NCBI RefSeq assembly: GCF_001620055.1
Contig: NZ_LQGY01000004.1
Span: 81,386 to 145,385, forward strand
DNA: 64,000 nt
Origin: Agromyces sp. NDB4Y10
GTDB taxonomy: Bacteria > Actinomycetota > Actinomycetes > Actinomycetales > Microbacteriaceae
Direction of reading: 5' to 3'
Both the position numbers and the translations under genes were made by a program. Of the stretch, positions 56,447 to 63,499 are shown piece by piece; the stretch's first letter is position 1; every line of letters starts with the position of its first letter. The notes below the pieces were generated by a model. That model did not search any database. It was not told the origin of the DNA and was given only the letters and a program-made list of their open reading frames with translations.

Positions 56447-56505
56447 GATGCGACCCTTCCGCTTGGCTCACAGCCATCATCGCTGATGCCGCGGGAGGGC
56501 GACCC

Positions 56506-56547
56506 GCACCAGAGTGACGCGTTGAGGGATTCCGTTAGGACTGGTGC
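56506..56547. repeat. Inverted repeat framing boundary repeat R4
   Basis: GCACCAG (56506-56512) and CTGGTGC (56541-56547) are perfect arms with the R4 core in the loop. The right arm is inside the last codons of the next small gene. Confidence 0.5.
56523..56532 (+). repeat. Boundary repeat R4
   Basis: TGAGGGATTC, 8 of 10 core bases, preceded by GT. It lies between the gene starting at 56446 and the one ending at 56535. Confidence 0.58.
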
Positions 56548-56645
56548 TTGCGGCTTCTGACCCACATGGCGAGAGCCACGATCCCCATCGCTGCGACTGC
56601 AACGCCTCCGAAGACCAACGTGTTCCACACGACGAAAGAGTCCAC
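56535..56645 (-). CDS. Very small single-helix membrane protein
   Basis: A 36-residue reading frame from GTG at 56645: one hydrophobic helix (VVWNTLVFGGVAVAAMGIVALAMWV) and a basic tail RSRKHQS. The frame stays open upstream into the channel gene, but repeat R5 and the channel stop lie there, so the short form is preferred. There is no clear ribosome site. It is the only candidate gene between R4 and R5; it may not be expressed. Confidence 0.4.
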   Translation of the reverse strand: MDSFVVWNTLVFGGVAVAAMGIVALAMWVRSRKHQS

Positions 56646-56708
56646 GCCCGACGGTCTCACGCGCGAAGCGCGAGCGCAACGATCACCGCGCCCGTCGCGG
56701 AGACCCGC

Positions 56709-56718
56709 TGAGGGATCG
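56709..56718 (+). repeat. Boundary repeat R5
   Basis: Exact core TGAGGGATCG; the 18-base extended form matches at 14 positions. It lies 12 bases beyond the stop of the channel gene. Confidence 0.7.
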
Positions 56719-56730
56719 GCCGAGATGAAG

Positions 56731-57432
56731 TCAGCCGCGGGTGAGCTCTTCTCGAAGAGCGCGGATCTCTGCTGTGAGCAGGTCCATCTCAACTCTCGTG
56801 GCAGCTTGGTCGTTGCTCGTGGACTGGCCCACCTTCTCAACGATCCAGGACGCCAGGGTCGCCGTGACCACACCAATCAGGGCAATTCCGCCGATCATCA
56901 CCCCGACCGCGATGAACTGACCTGTCGGCGTCACGGGGAAGTAGTCTCCGTAACCAACCGTCGTGATGGTCACGAACGCCCACCACAGTCCATCTCCGAT
57001 CGTCTGGATCGACCCATCCTGACCCCGCTCCGCATCGAGGACGGCAACGGCAGCGACCCAGACCAGCAGCAGCGATGCGCCGATGACGTAGAGGATCACC
57101 CGACCACGGAACGCTGCGCCGGCCGTGCGCTGGAGCACGGCGAGGAGAGTTACGAGACGGAGCAGCCGAAGTGGTCGAAGCATCGGGAGGACCACGATTG
57201 CAAGGTCGAACAGATGGGTGGAGAACCAACGCCACCGATGCGCCGCGAGCCACAGGTTGACGACGTAATCGATGACGAACAGCCCCCAGGTGACCCAGAT
57301 GACTGCTTCGGCGACGTCCGCGGCGGTGCCGGTGAGTTCGCCGATCACTTGCCACGAGTACGCGACGAGGAATGCCATGGCGGCGATCGCAAGCGGCCAA
57401 TCGGCGAGCTTCTGCCAACGTTGCTGATCCAT
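56731..57432 (-). CDS. Potassium channel family protein
   Basis: The 233-residue protein is a voltage-gated-type K+ channel subunit: four N-terminal helices (about 12-135) including an S4-like segment with regularly spaced Arg (RPLRLLRLVTLLAVLQR), a pore loop with filter TVGYGDYFPV (about 157-166), a last pore helix and a short coiled C terminus (VEMDLLTAEIRALREELTRG). A functional channel would be a tetramer. The ATG at 57432 is 7 bases after TAGGCT; an upstream GTG was rejected for this reason. It sits singly between R5 and R6. Confidence 0.9.
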   Translation of the reverse strand: MDQQRWQKLADWPLAIAAMAFLVAYSWQVIGELTGTAADVAEAVIWVTWGLFVIDYVVNLWLAAHRWRWFSTHLFDLAIVVLPMLRPLRLLRLVTLLAVLQRTAGAAFRGRVILYVIGASLLLVWVAAVAVLDAERGQDGSIQTIGDGLWWAFVTITTVGYGDYFPVTPTGQFIAVGVMIGGIALIGVVTATLASWIVEKVGQSTSNDQAATRVEMDLLTAEIRALREELTRG

Positions 57433-57439
57433 GGCGGCC

Positions 57440-57445
57440 AGCCTA
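57440..57445 (-). promoter_or_regulatory. -10 box (TAGGCT) of the K+ channel gene, leaderless
   Basis: On the minus strand TAGGCT ends 7 bases before the ATG at 57432. It lies between the gene and repeat R6, so the promoter travels with the gene. Confidence 0.55.
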
Positions 57446-57460
57446 TGGTGGGGCACCAGT

Positions 57461-57483
57461 CGCACTGAGGGATCGTCCGTGCG
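57461..57483 (+). repeat. Boundary repeat R6 with flanking inverted repeat
   Basis: TGAGGGATCGTCCGTGCG (57466-57483) is the best match to the consensus. CGCAC before it pairs with GTGCG at its end, and GGA/TCC inside can pair, so the single strand can fold with unpaired bases. It lies between two divergent genes. Confidence 0.78.
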
Positions 57484-57592
57484 CCGAGGTGGGCTCCGAC
57501 GCTCTTGGCTGCGCTTGTCAGCGGATGTCCGCTCGGTGATGCTTCGAATACTCTGAGTCAGGTCGACGGATGGAGTTGCCGGGCGTGGTGCG

Positions 57593-58249
57593 ATGCTGAG
57601 CGTGAGACGGCGAGCCGGCCCGCCGCCGAAGCGTCGCCTCGGAGCGCTCTACCTCGCGATCATCTCGGTGATCGTGATCATCGCTGGGGTGACGGTCGGC
57701 TCACGATCAGGGCCGGTGAATGGGATCTTGGCAGCGACTGCCACGCTGATGCTGCCGCTGCTGATGACGCCGCTCTGGTTGGTATCGTTCGCGATCGGCC
57801 GTTCGAGGCTTCGCCGGCTCCGCGACGCATCCGATCTCGCGGCTGACTGTCTCGCCGTGCGCACGACCGCGGACTTCTCGTCGTTTCCGCCGTCTGAGCG
57901 GCGTACGTTCGACACGTACGTTCGGCCCTGGACGACGTACCAGTTGCTGACGCTGACGCCCGAGGCGATGGAGCTTCGGACCTTTCCCCGCATGGGATGG
58001 TCCGGCGGAGCACGGTTGCGGTTCGACCGGGTCGCCACGGTCGACGTCGGCAGCGCCGACTTCGGTGACTTTCGGGAGCGCGCGATCATCGTGTCGGGCA
58101 CCGAGCGCGGCCGAGAGTACGCCATCGGGATCGTGCCGGTGAGGGAGCAGTCGCTGCTCATCGTTCCCGCCAGCGACCAGCAGTTCCGAGACCTCGCGGA
58201 TGAGGTCGTCACCGCGGCGGAAGCGACCGTGGCGCTCCGCCGCTCGTAG
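57593..58249 (+). CDS. Membrane protein with C-terminal PH-like region, unknown function
   Basis: The 218-residue protein has a basic start, two hydrophobic helices (about 19-35 and 45-68, LYLAIISVIVIIAGVTVG; ILAATATLMLPLLMTPLWLVSFAIG) and a cytoplasmic C-terminal domain of about 130 residues with alternating beta pattern (YQLLTLTPEAMELRTFPRMGWSGGARLRFDRVATVDVG), as in bacterial PH-like domains. That likeness is only by pattern. It sits singly between R6 and R7. Confidence 0.65.
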   Translation: MLSVRRRAGPPPKRRLGALYLAIISVIVIIAGVTVGSRSGPVNGILAATATLMLPLLMTPLWLVSFAIGRSRLRRLRDASDLAADCLAVRTTADFSSFPPSERRTFDTYVRPWTTYQLLTLTPEAMELRTFPRMGWSGGARLRFDRVATVDVGSADFGDFRERAIIVSGTERGREYAIGIVPVREQSLLIVPASDQQFRDLADEVVTAAEATVALRRS

Positions 58250-58294
58250 CGGAGCCCCACGATGATGCCTCGATGGCGCGCTTGCAGATCGCGC

Positions 58295-58312
58295 TGGGGG
58301 ATCGTCGGTGAG
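58295..58312 (+). repeat. Boundary repeat R7
   Basis: TGGGGGATCGTCGGTGAG matches 15 of 18 consensus bases. It lies between two genes that both read on the + strand. Confidence 0.7.
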
Positions 58313-58366
58313 TCTGAGCGAGGGCATGATCGAGGGCGGCGCAGCCTCCTCCTCGCAATCGGTCGA

Positions 58367-58372
58367 TACGCT
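58367..58372 (+). promoter_or_regulatory. -10 box (TACGCT) of the methyltransferase gene, leaderless
   Basis: TACGCT ends 7 bases before the ATG at 58380 and decides that start over an in-frame ORF start at 58308 that lies within repeat R7. Confidence 0.55.
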
Positions 58373-58379
58373 CAGGGCG

Positions 58380-58991
58380 ATGACCGATGTGACCCAGGCG
58401 TACTCCCGCCGCGCCGCCGAGTACACGGACCGTCTCGGATCGATGGATGCCGTCCACCCGGCCGATCGGCAGCTCGTCGACAGCTGGGCTGAGATGGTAG
58501 GCGGCCCGGTGCTCGACGCGGGCTGTGGGCCTGGGCACTGGACGAAACACATCGCCGACCGCAGCCTGAACGTCTGCGGCATCGATCTCGTTCCGGCCTT
58601 CATCGAGCACGCTCGCTCGACCTACCCCGGGATCCGGTTCGACCTCGGGAGCATCGACCACCTCGAAGCACCTGACGACCACTTCGGGGGCGTGCTCTCC
58701 TGGTACTCGACGATTCACCACCATCCGTCGCGCATATCGTTACCGATCGGCGAGTTCGCGCGTGTGCTTCGTCCGGGTGGAGCTTTACTTCTGGGCTTCT
58801 TCGATGGCTCGACGACCGATGAGTTCGACCACGCTGTCGCACCTGCGTACCGGTGGCCGGCATCCGCGCTGCACGAAGTCTTGGGAACGAACGGCTTCAA
58901 AGTCCTTGAAGCGTATCGGCGAACCGGGCGAGGACACAGGCCTCACGGCGCCATCCTCTGCCAGCAGAACGTTGACGCCCCGCCGATCTGA
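58380..58991 (+). CDS. Class I SAM-dependent methyltransferase
   Basis: The 203-residue protein has the class I methyltransferase fold: motif I PVLDAGCGPGHWTKHIA (about 43-59), acidic end of strand 2 in VCGIDLVPAFIEHA, GVLSWYSTIHH (motif IV), and FARVLRPGGALLLGFFDG (motif V/VI). The N-terminal VTQAYSRRAAEYTDRLGSMDAVHPADRQLVDSW is usual for ubiE-like/small-molecule enzymes. Substrate unknown. It sits singly between R7 and R8. Confidence 0.88.
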   Translation: MTDVTQAYSRRAAEYTDRLGSMDAVHPADRQLVDSWAEMVGGPVLDAGCGPGHWTKHIADRSLNVCGIDLVPAFIEHARSTYPGIRFDLGSIDHLEAPDDHFGGVLSWYSTIHHHPSRISLPIGEFARVLRPGGALLLGFFDGSTTDEFDHAVAPAYRWPASALHEVLGTNGFKVLEAYRRTGRGHRPHGAILCQQNVDAPPI

Positions 58992-59033
58992 TCCGGGCCT
59001 CGACCCTGCCACGTTACGTCGGCCGCGCACCGC

Positions 59034-59051
59034 TGAGCGATCGTGCGTGCT
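59034..59051 (+). repeat. Boundary repeat R8
   Basis: TGAGCGATCGTGCGTGCT matches 15 of 18 consensus bases. CGCAC (59026-59030) and GTGCG (59043-59047) form an inverted repeat as in R6. It lies between two convergent genes. Confidence 0.68.
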
Positions 59052-59078
59052 CAGGGACGCTAGTCACGCGACGTCAGG

Positions 59079-59270
59079 TCAGGGGATGGCACCCTTGCCG
59101 GCATCTCGCGCAGCACCGGCTCCATACGCGCGGGCCTGCGCCTCAGCGTGCGATGCGTCCGCAGCGTGACCCGATCCCTGGGAGTTTCGACGGTCTCGGA
59201 CCGTCAGGATCCAGACGAGCCCGCCAAGGAGAGCGATCCCGACCACGATTGCGATGCTGACGATCTCCAT
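59079..59270 (-). CDS. Small single-helix membrane protein
   Basis: A 63-residue protein: one N-terminal helix (IVSIAIVVGIALLGGLVWIL, about 3-22), a basic patch RDRRNS and a polar Ala/Gly-rich tail (HAADASHAEAQARAYGAG). GGAG lies 5 bases before the ATG. No family is recognised. It is the only gene between R8 and R9. Confidence 0.62.
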   Translation of the reverse strand: MEIVSIAIVVGIALLGGLVWILTVRDRRNSQGSGHAADASHAEAQARAYGAGAARDAGKGAIP

Positions 59271-59314
59271 CGATGCTCCATTCGCTTTCGGTCAAGCTAG
59301 CACCGCACTCTCAT

Positions 59315-59332
59315 TGAGGGATCGTGGGTGGT
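59315..59332 (+). repeat. Boundary repeat R9
   Basis: TGAGGGATCGTGGGTGGT has an exact core and 14 of 18 consensus bases. It lies between two divergent genes. Confidence 0.7.
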
Positions 59333-59395
59333 GGCTGGACGCACTAGCGCGGCAGACTTGGCCCAGGTCGGCTGCCGGGCGACGAGGGGGCGTGG

Positions 59396-59860
59396 TTGGT
59401 AGTGTCTACGGGTTCCGCGGGGGTGGAGCGTCGGGGTTCGACCGGCGCACCCAGGTGGGTCATGCCGGCCCTGCTCGCGGCCTGGTTACTGGCCGTCGTG
59501 ACCAATATCGTGATCGCGCTCAACGCGATCACCGAGATGTTGTACTTCGAGCTCGACATTCCATCCAGGGAGGGCCTCATTGCGGCGAGGCCGTGGGTGC
59601 GGGGCAGCATGCTCGGGTTCATCGTGCTCGCCGCACTGGGTTGGTGGATGGGCTCGCGCTGGTGGCAGGCGCTCCTCGTCGCGTCAACGGGGGTGGTCGG
59701 CCTCATCCTGCTCCGGATCGAGGACAACGGCCCCATCGTCGCAATACCGTTCCTGATCGTCACCGGCCTCGGCGCCCTGGCCACCCTGTTCACCGCACGC
59801 CCCTTCACCGGAAAGAAGCGCCGCCAGCCACGGACCGCGACAGCAATGCCGGAGGCGTAG
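59396..59860 (+). CDS. Membrane protein, unknown function
   Basis: The 154-residue protein has four hydrophobic segments (about 24-45, 68-85, 90-106, 112-132) and a basic tail (TGKKRRQPRT). TTG at 59396 was taken because AGGGGG lies 5 bases upstream; a GTG two codons later is equally possible. No family is recognised. It sits singly between R9 and R10. Confidence 0.62.
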   Translation: MVVSTGSAGVERRGSTGAPRWVMPALLAAWLLAVVTNIVIALNAITEMLYFELDIPSREGLIAARPWVRGSMLGFIVLAALGWWMGSRWWQALLVASTGVVGLILLRIEDNGPIVAIPFLIVTGLGALATLFTARPFTGKKRRQPRTATAMPEA

Positions 59861-59926
59861 GGGCCTCTTCTGAGACAGTCCCCGCGAGCGGATCGCCCTG
59901 AAACCCACCGATCCGACCCCTCGCAG

Positions 59927-59944
59927 AACGGGATCGTCCGTGCG
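59927..59944 (+). repeat. Boundary repeat R10
   Basis: The 15 bases GGGATCGTCCGTGCG (59930-59944) match the consensus exactly, but the first three (TGA) are replaced. CGCA before it and TGCG at its end can pair. It lies between two convergent genes. Confidence 0.68.
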
Positions 59945-59958
59945 TCGCCGGCGACCTG

Positions 59959-60609
59959 CTATCGGAGGCCATCGGCCGTTGCCCGCTCGCGCGAGAGGTG
60001 CTCGATCTGGGCGGCGAGCCGACGCAGCCGCGGCCGACGCGCCGTCAACGCACACAGTGTCCGCTCGTCGAGGACAGCGAATGTGATCGGCTCGGACTGC
60101 GCTCGGAGCGTCAGCACCAGCACGTCCGAGCGGCCGGTGAACATGCGCGCTCGCGCGGTGTCCACGCGCTCGACCTCCTCGATCGGGATGAGCACGGTTC
60201 CGGCGCCCCGAGCCTGACTCATGAAGCCAAGGTGCGAACTGTTCGCGAAGAAGACGAAGCAATCGTCGCCGACCTTCTCCAGAACCGGGTGGCCCACGGC
60301 CGCTGAGAGCGCGGCGGAGGTGCTCAGTCCACGACGACCAACAAGAATGAGCGCCCCACGGTCCTGCCTGCTGAATGCGCGCGCGCGACGCAGGACAGGG
60401 ACCCGGAACGCCAGTACGCCGGCGCCGTAGAGGCCGGCGATGAGAACGAGCGAGCCCCCGACCAACGCCCAGCCTCGGGAGGGATCAACAAGAAACGCGT
60501 CGACGAGGGTCAGCGCCGTCACAAGCCCATATGGGACCGCCAGGCCGATCGTGCCCCAGAACCACCTCGTGCGGGCAAAAGGGACCGCGCCGGCCGCAAC
60601 ATCGCTCAA
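59959..60609 (-). CDS. Membrane protein with C-terminal PH-like region, unknown function
   Basis: From TTG at 60609 the protein has 216 residues: two helices (about 14-36 and 45-66, WFWGTIGLAVPYGLVTALTLVDAFLV; WALVGGSLVLIAGLYGAGVLAF) and a cytoplasmic region with SSHLGFMSQARGAGTVLIPIEEVERVDTARARMFTGRSDVLVL and LRRLAAQIEHLSRE. The plan resembles the gene at 57593 (two helices then a beta-rich domain). The frame is open to 60726, but R11 lies in that stretch, so the TTG behind GGGGA was chosen. Start uncertain. Confidence 0.62.
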   Translation of the reverse strand: MSDVAAGAVPFARTRWFWGTIGLAVPYGLVTALTLVDAFLVDPSRGWALVGGSLVLIAGLYGAGVLAFRVPVLRRARAFSRQDRGALILVGRRGLSTSAALSAAVGHPVLEKVGDDCFVFFANSSHLGFMSQARGAGTVLIPIEEVERVDTARARMFTGRSDVLVLTLRAQSEPITFAVLDERTLCALTARRPRLRRLAAQIEHLSRERATADGLR

Positions 60610-60678
60610 TTGCTGTTCCCCGCACTTCTCGCTGGCACGTCCATGCCCATCTTGCAGCAGTCGAGCGCTCGAGCTTGG

Positions 60679-60696
60679 TGAGGGATCGTCGGTGGA
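60679..60696 (+). repeat. Boundary repeat R11
   Basis: TGAGGGATCGTCGGTGGA has an exact core and 15 of 18 consensus bases. CTCGAGC ahead and GCTCGAG behind (about 60668 and 60710) form an outer inverted repeat. It lies between two genes on the minus strand. Confidence 0.72.
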
Positions 60697-60765
60697 CCGG
60701 GTTGCGGTCGGCTCGAGGAGCGGCACATCGATGTCGACGACGTGTCATCTACCGCGGCTGGCGCC

Positions 60766-61986
60766 TCAGCGGTCGTGCCCATCTCGGGCGGGTGCGGGGT
60801 GGGGTGAGTTGCCGCGGCGAGCTCGTCGGACTGATCCGTCGATCACGAGGCTCGCCGACCAGATGAGGGCTACGAGGCCCGGGATCCAAGCCGTCAGGCG
60901 GCCGTCGGACCACCCGGTCGCGGCGAAGACCACGAGACCGAGGATTACGACGGCAGATAGCGCGAGCCATAGCCGAGGGTGTCTGCGGCGGAAGCTTGAC
61001 GGTTCGGGTGCCGCGGCCTCGACCTCGGCGCGCATCTCGTCGCGAAACTGCTGACGAAGGCTGCGCGCAGTGATCACGATTCGGTCGGCGTACGACTCCT
61101 CATCGTTGGACAGGAGCAGGAGCGCTGATGGGTGAATCCGAAGGATCGCACAGAGATCGTGAAGTGCTGCAGCGTGCGGTCCTCGACGGAACAGCGCACG
61201 CAGATGAGCGCTGCGCTCCTGGTCGAGGCGGAACCGTTCGACCCACGCAGCAGGGTCAGCCTCGTCGAGCACGAGATCACTGAGCATCGCGCTCACCGTT
61301 GCGCCATTGTGGTCGACTTGCCCGGGCTTGCTCGGGTCGACCCGGAGCCACGGCCTCCGCCAGGTCATGACGACCGCATGACGGCGATGTATGAAGGCCG
61401 CGGACGTTTCCTCGCCAACTCGCCACATGGCGATGCCGTCGGTCATCGCCCAAACACCGCCCGTCAACGCCCTGTCACGGTCCGCCGGATCGTGGACTGT
61501 GAGCGCAAGGCCCATCTCCCCGGCGTCGACGGCGGCGAACGACATGTCGAATCGCGCCGCGAGAGCCTCCAGCACGCCGGGCTTCTCGTGCGTCGTCCAC
61601 ACGATCGCGTCAACGTGCCCCGACCCAACGGGCGCCGTCTCGAGGACCGCCTCAACACCGGGTTCATCGTCGAGCTGCTCGATGCGCTCACCGGCAAGAG
61701 TGCTTCCTCGCCCAGCCAGCCTGTTCAGGCCGCTGATAAGCCGATCCTGGTCCAACCGGGACCATTGCAGTTCCGGGCCATATGTGTCGACGACTTCAAG
61801 GGGCGACCCGTCATCGTCCAACGGAACAAGCGCGAACGTGCCGCCTTCGGACTGGCTGTGCCGCACGGCCGCAGGCACGCGAAGTTGGCGGAAGAGTCCC
61901 GCGAGGTCTTCGGCGCGATCGGCTTCGGACGCCGGCAGATCGAGTCGTGCCCAATAAGCCGGCTCCGGCTCGAACGCGGACATCAC
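60766..61986 (-). CDS. Large hypothetical protein with C-terminal membrane anchor
   Basis: The 406-residue protein has a long soluble N-terminal part (about 1-340) with no recognised family. It contains repeated charged/aromatic stretches (GHVDAIVWTTHEKPGVLEALAARFDMSFAAVDAGEMGLALTVHDP). Two hydrophobic helices close to the C terminus (about 345-365 and 372-392) are followed by a basic tail. GTG at 61986, 7 bases after TAGGCT, was chosen over a longer upstream start. It is the first of three genes without a clear repeat between them. Confidence 0.68.
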   Translation of the reverse strand: MMSAFEPEPAYWARLDLPASEADRAEDLAGLFRQLRVPAAVRHSQSEGGTFALVPLDDDGSPLEVVDTYGPELQWSRLDQDRLISGLNRLAGRGSTLAGERIEQLDDEPGVEAVLETAPVGSGHVDAIVWTTHEKPGVLEALAARFDMSFAAVDAGEMGLALTVHDPADRDRALTGGVWAMTDGIAMWRVGEETSAAFIHRRHAVVMTWRRPWLRVDPSKPGQVDHNGATVSAMLSDLVLDEADPAAWVERFRLDQERSAHLRALFRRGPHAAALHDLCAILRIHPSALLLLSNDEESYADRIVITARSLRQQFRDEMRAEVEAAAPEPSSFRRRHPRLWLALSAVVILGLVVFAATGWSDGRLTAWIPGLVALIWSASLVIDGSVRRARRGNSPHPAPARDGHDR

Positions 61987-61993
61987 GCCGCTC

Positions 61994-61999
61994 AGCCTA
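61994..61999 (-). promoter_or_regulatory. -10 box (TAGGCT) of the gene at 61986, leaderless
   Basis: On the minus strand TAGGCT ends 7 bases before the GTG, as for the K+ channel gene. Confidence 0.5.
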
Positions 62000-62070
62000 T
62001 TCGGCGCTCCTCGGCACGGCCGATCTCGTCCGGTCACGCGGGGCCGAGCGCGACACCACCAGCCGTATCC

Positions 62071-62874
62071 TCAAGCCTGCACCGAAGAACCGGGCCCTCT
62101 TCTCGACGTTCTCGCTTGCGACTGCCAAGCCGCGTCAAGTCCTTCGTACTCCCGCGTGAGGTAGGCGAATGCCTTATTGCCGGGTGCGAGGTCGAACACC
62201 GTCTTCCTGTATACGCGTCGAAGCGGGATGCCGAGTTCGACGAGGTTGGGAAGCTTCGCAAGCGTCGTCAGCTGTTCGACTGGTAGGCGCGTCCCTGGCA
62301 GGTGAAGGGCTCGCAGGTTCGTAAGCCGACCGATCCATTCGAGATCGGCCACCTCGAGCGTCCGGTCCGAACCGAGATGACCGTTGCCGAACGCCAGCCT
62401 CTCGAGCGACTGAAACTGACCGATAACCTCCGGGTTGCGAGCCGAGAAGGGCTGATCGAGCACGAGCGTGTGCAGCTTGTGGAGGGACGCCAGCGGTTGT
62501 AAATCCTTGACTGCGCGGGCACCGCCGAGCGAAAGCGTGCGCAGCTCCTTCAGCGAACGCAAGGGATTCAGGTCCGAGTACGGCCCCCACTTCACCGCAA
62601 GCGACTTCAGTTGATGCTGTCCGCCAACTGCATCGAGCAGCTCCTGCGGTACTTGAGAAACGAGATTCAGGTCCGTGATGCCTGTGGTCGAGCCGCTCAA
62701 GAACTCGACCCACTCGGCGAGGATCCGCTTCTGCTCGCTGCGTTTCGTGACTCCGTTGCCCTCCAGTTGCGTCGCCTGGACTTCAACCGAGCGCTGGCCT
62801 CGATACTGCTCGACGCGCCAGAGAGCCTCGCGTCGACGTCCGAAGAAGTTGGCCACCGGAACATCTTGCAGCAC
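62071..62874 (-). CDS. Leucine-rich repeat protein
   Basis: The 267-residue protein has a basic N-terminal part (about 1-60) and then leucine-rich repeats: LKSLAVKWGPYSDLNPLRSL, LRTLSLGGARAVKDLQPLASL, LHTLVLDQPFSARNPEVIGQF, LERLAFGNGHLGSDRTLEV, LRALHLPGTRLPVEQLTTL and LVELGIPLRRVYRKTVF. No signal peptide or membrane helix is seen, so it is probably a cytoplasmic binding protein. Such repeats serve protein binding; the partner is unknown. It starts with GTG; no good ribosome site is visible, so the start is uncertain. Confidence 0.72.
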   Translation of the reverse strand: MLQDVPVANFFGRRREALWRVEQYRGQRSVEVQATQLEGNGVTKRSEQKRILAEWVEFLSGSTTGITDLNLVSQVPQELLDAVGGQHQLKSLAVKWGPYSDLNPLRSLKELRTLSLGGARAVKDLQPLASLHKLHTLVLDQPFSARNPEVIGQFQSLERLAFGNGHLGSDRTLEVADLEWIGRLTNLRALHLPGTRLPVEQLTTLAKLPNLVELGIPLRRVYRKTVFDLAPGNKAFAYLTREYEGLDAAWQSQARTSRRGPGSSVQA

Positions 62875-62929
62875 ATCCTGCAGCGATCCGCGGCGGCCGC
62901 GAGGCGGTGCGAACTTGGTCGCCGCGGCC

Positions 62930-63376
62930 TTATGAGCGCGCGCTCTGCCTCGGCTCGATGAGTCCTCGTCGGCTCCGGCGTTCGCGCTGCGCCGCCCGGC
63001 CGTACTCCCGTGCCGACGGGAGCCACAGCAGCACCGCGCCGACCGCCCCGGCGATCGCGCCGGCGATGAAGGTCAAGGCCGCATCGACGACGCCAATCAT
63101 CGTCAAGATTGCGAAGCCCGTTGCGACGAACAAGGGCCACCGATGCCCTCGAAAGATGAAGAAGGCGCACAGTAGCGGGACCGATATCGCCACGACGGAG
63201 AACACCGAGAAGACGATGACCGTCAGGATCACCGCTGTCAGGGGATAACCCGAGTACTGAGATAGGGAGAAGACGGGTATCGCGTTGATGGAGAAGAGAC
63301 CCGCTGACGTGGTCAGCGCCATGGCGCCGGCCATGACGCTCACCGGCGCTCGGTCGAACAGGAGCCTCTTTTCCAC
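62930..63376 (-). CDS. Membrane protein, unknown function
   Basis: The 148-residue protein has four hydrophobic segments (VSVMAGAMALTTSAGLFS; AVILTVIVFSVFSVVAISVPLL; WPLFVATGFAILTMIGVVDA; LTFIAGAIAGAVGAVLLWL) and a basic tail (GRAAQRERRSRRG). The GTG at 63376 was chosen because GAGAGGA lies 6 bases upstream; an in-frame start at 63391 would sit within that site. No family is recognised. Confidence 0.65.
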   Translation of the reverse strand: MEKRLLFDRAPVSVMAGAMALTTSAGLFSINAIPVFSLSQYSGYPLTAVILTVIVFSVFSVVAISVPLLCAFFIFRGHRWPLFVATGFAILTMIGVVDAALTFIAGAIAGAVGAVLLWLPSAREYGRAAQRERRSRRGLIEPRQSARS

Positions 63377-63499
63377 GAACGTTCCTCTCACCGCGCCTAT
63401 CCCCGGTGTCTCGATTGTGGACTAAACGGCCAGCTCAGCGCCTCAGACCTTGACTGTCCGACTCGCTGGTGGGATTTGGAATCTCCGAGCGTTTCGCGC

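Noticed and set aside
56646..56876. Longer form of the tiny gene at 56535
   Set aside because: It would overlap the channel gene on the same strand and cross repeat R5.
60610..60726. Longer N terminus of the gene at 59959
   Set aside because: The extra codons run through repeat R11 and lack the hydrophobic/beta pattern of the rest; a TTG behind GGGGA fits better.
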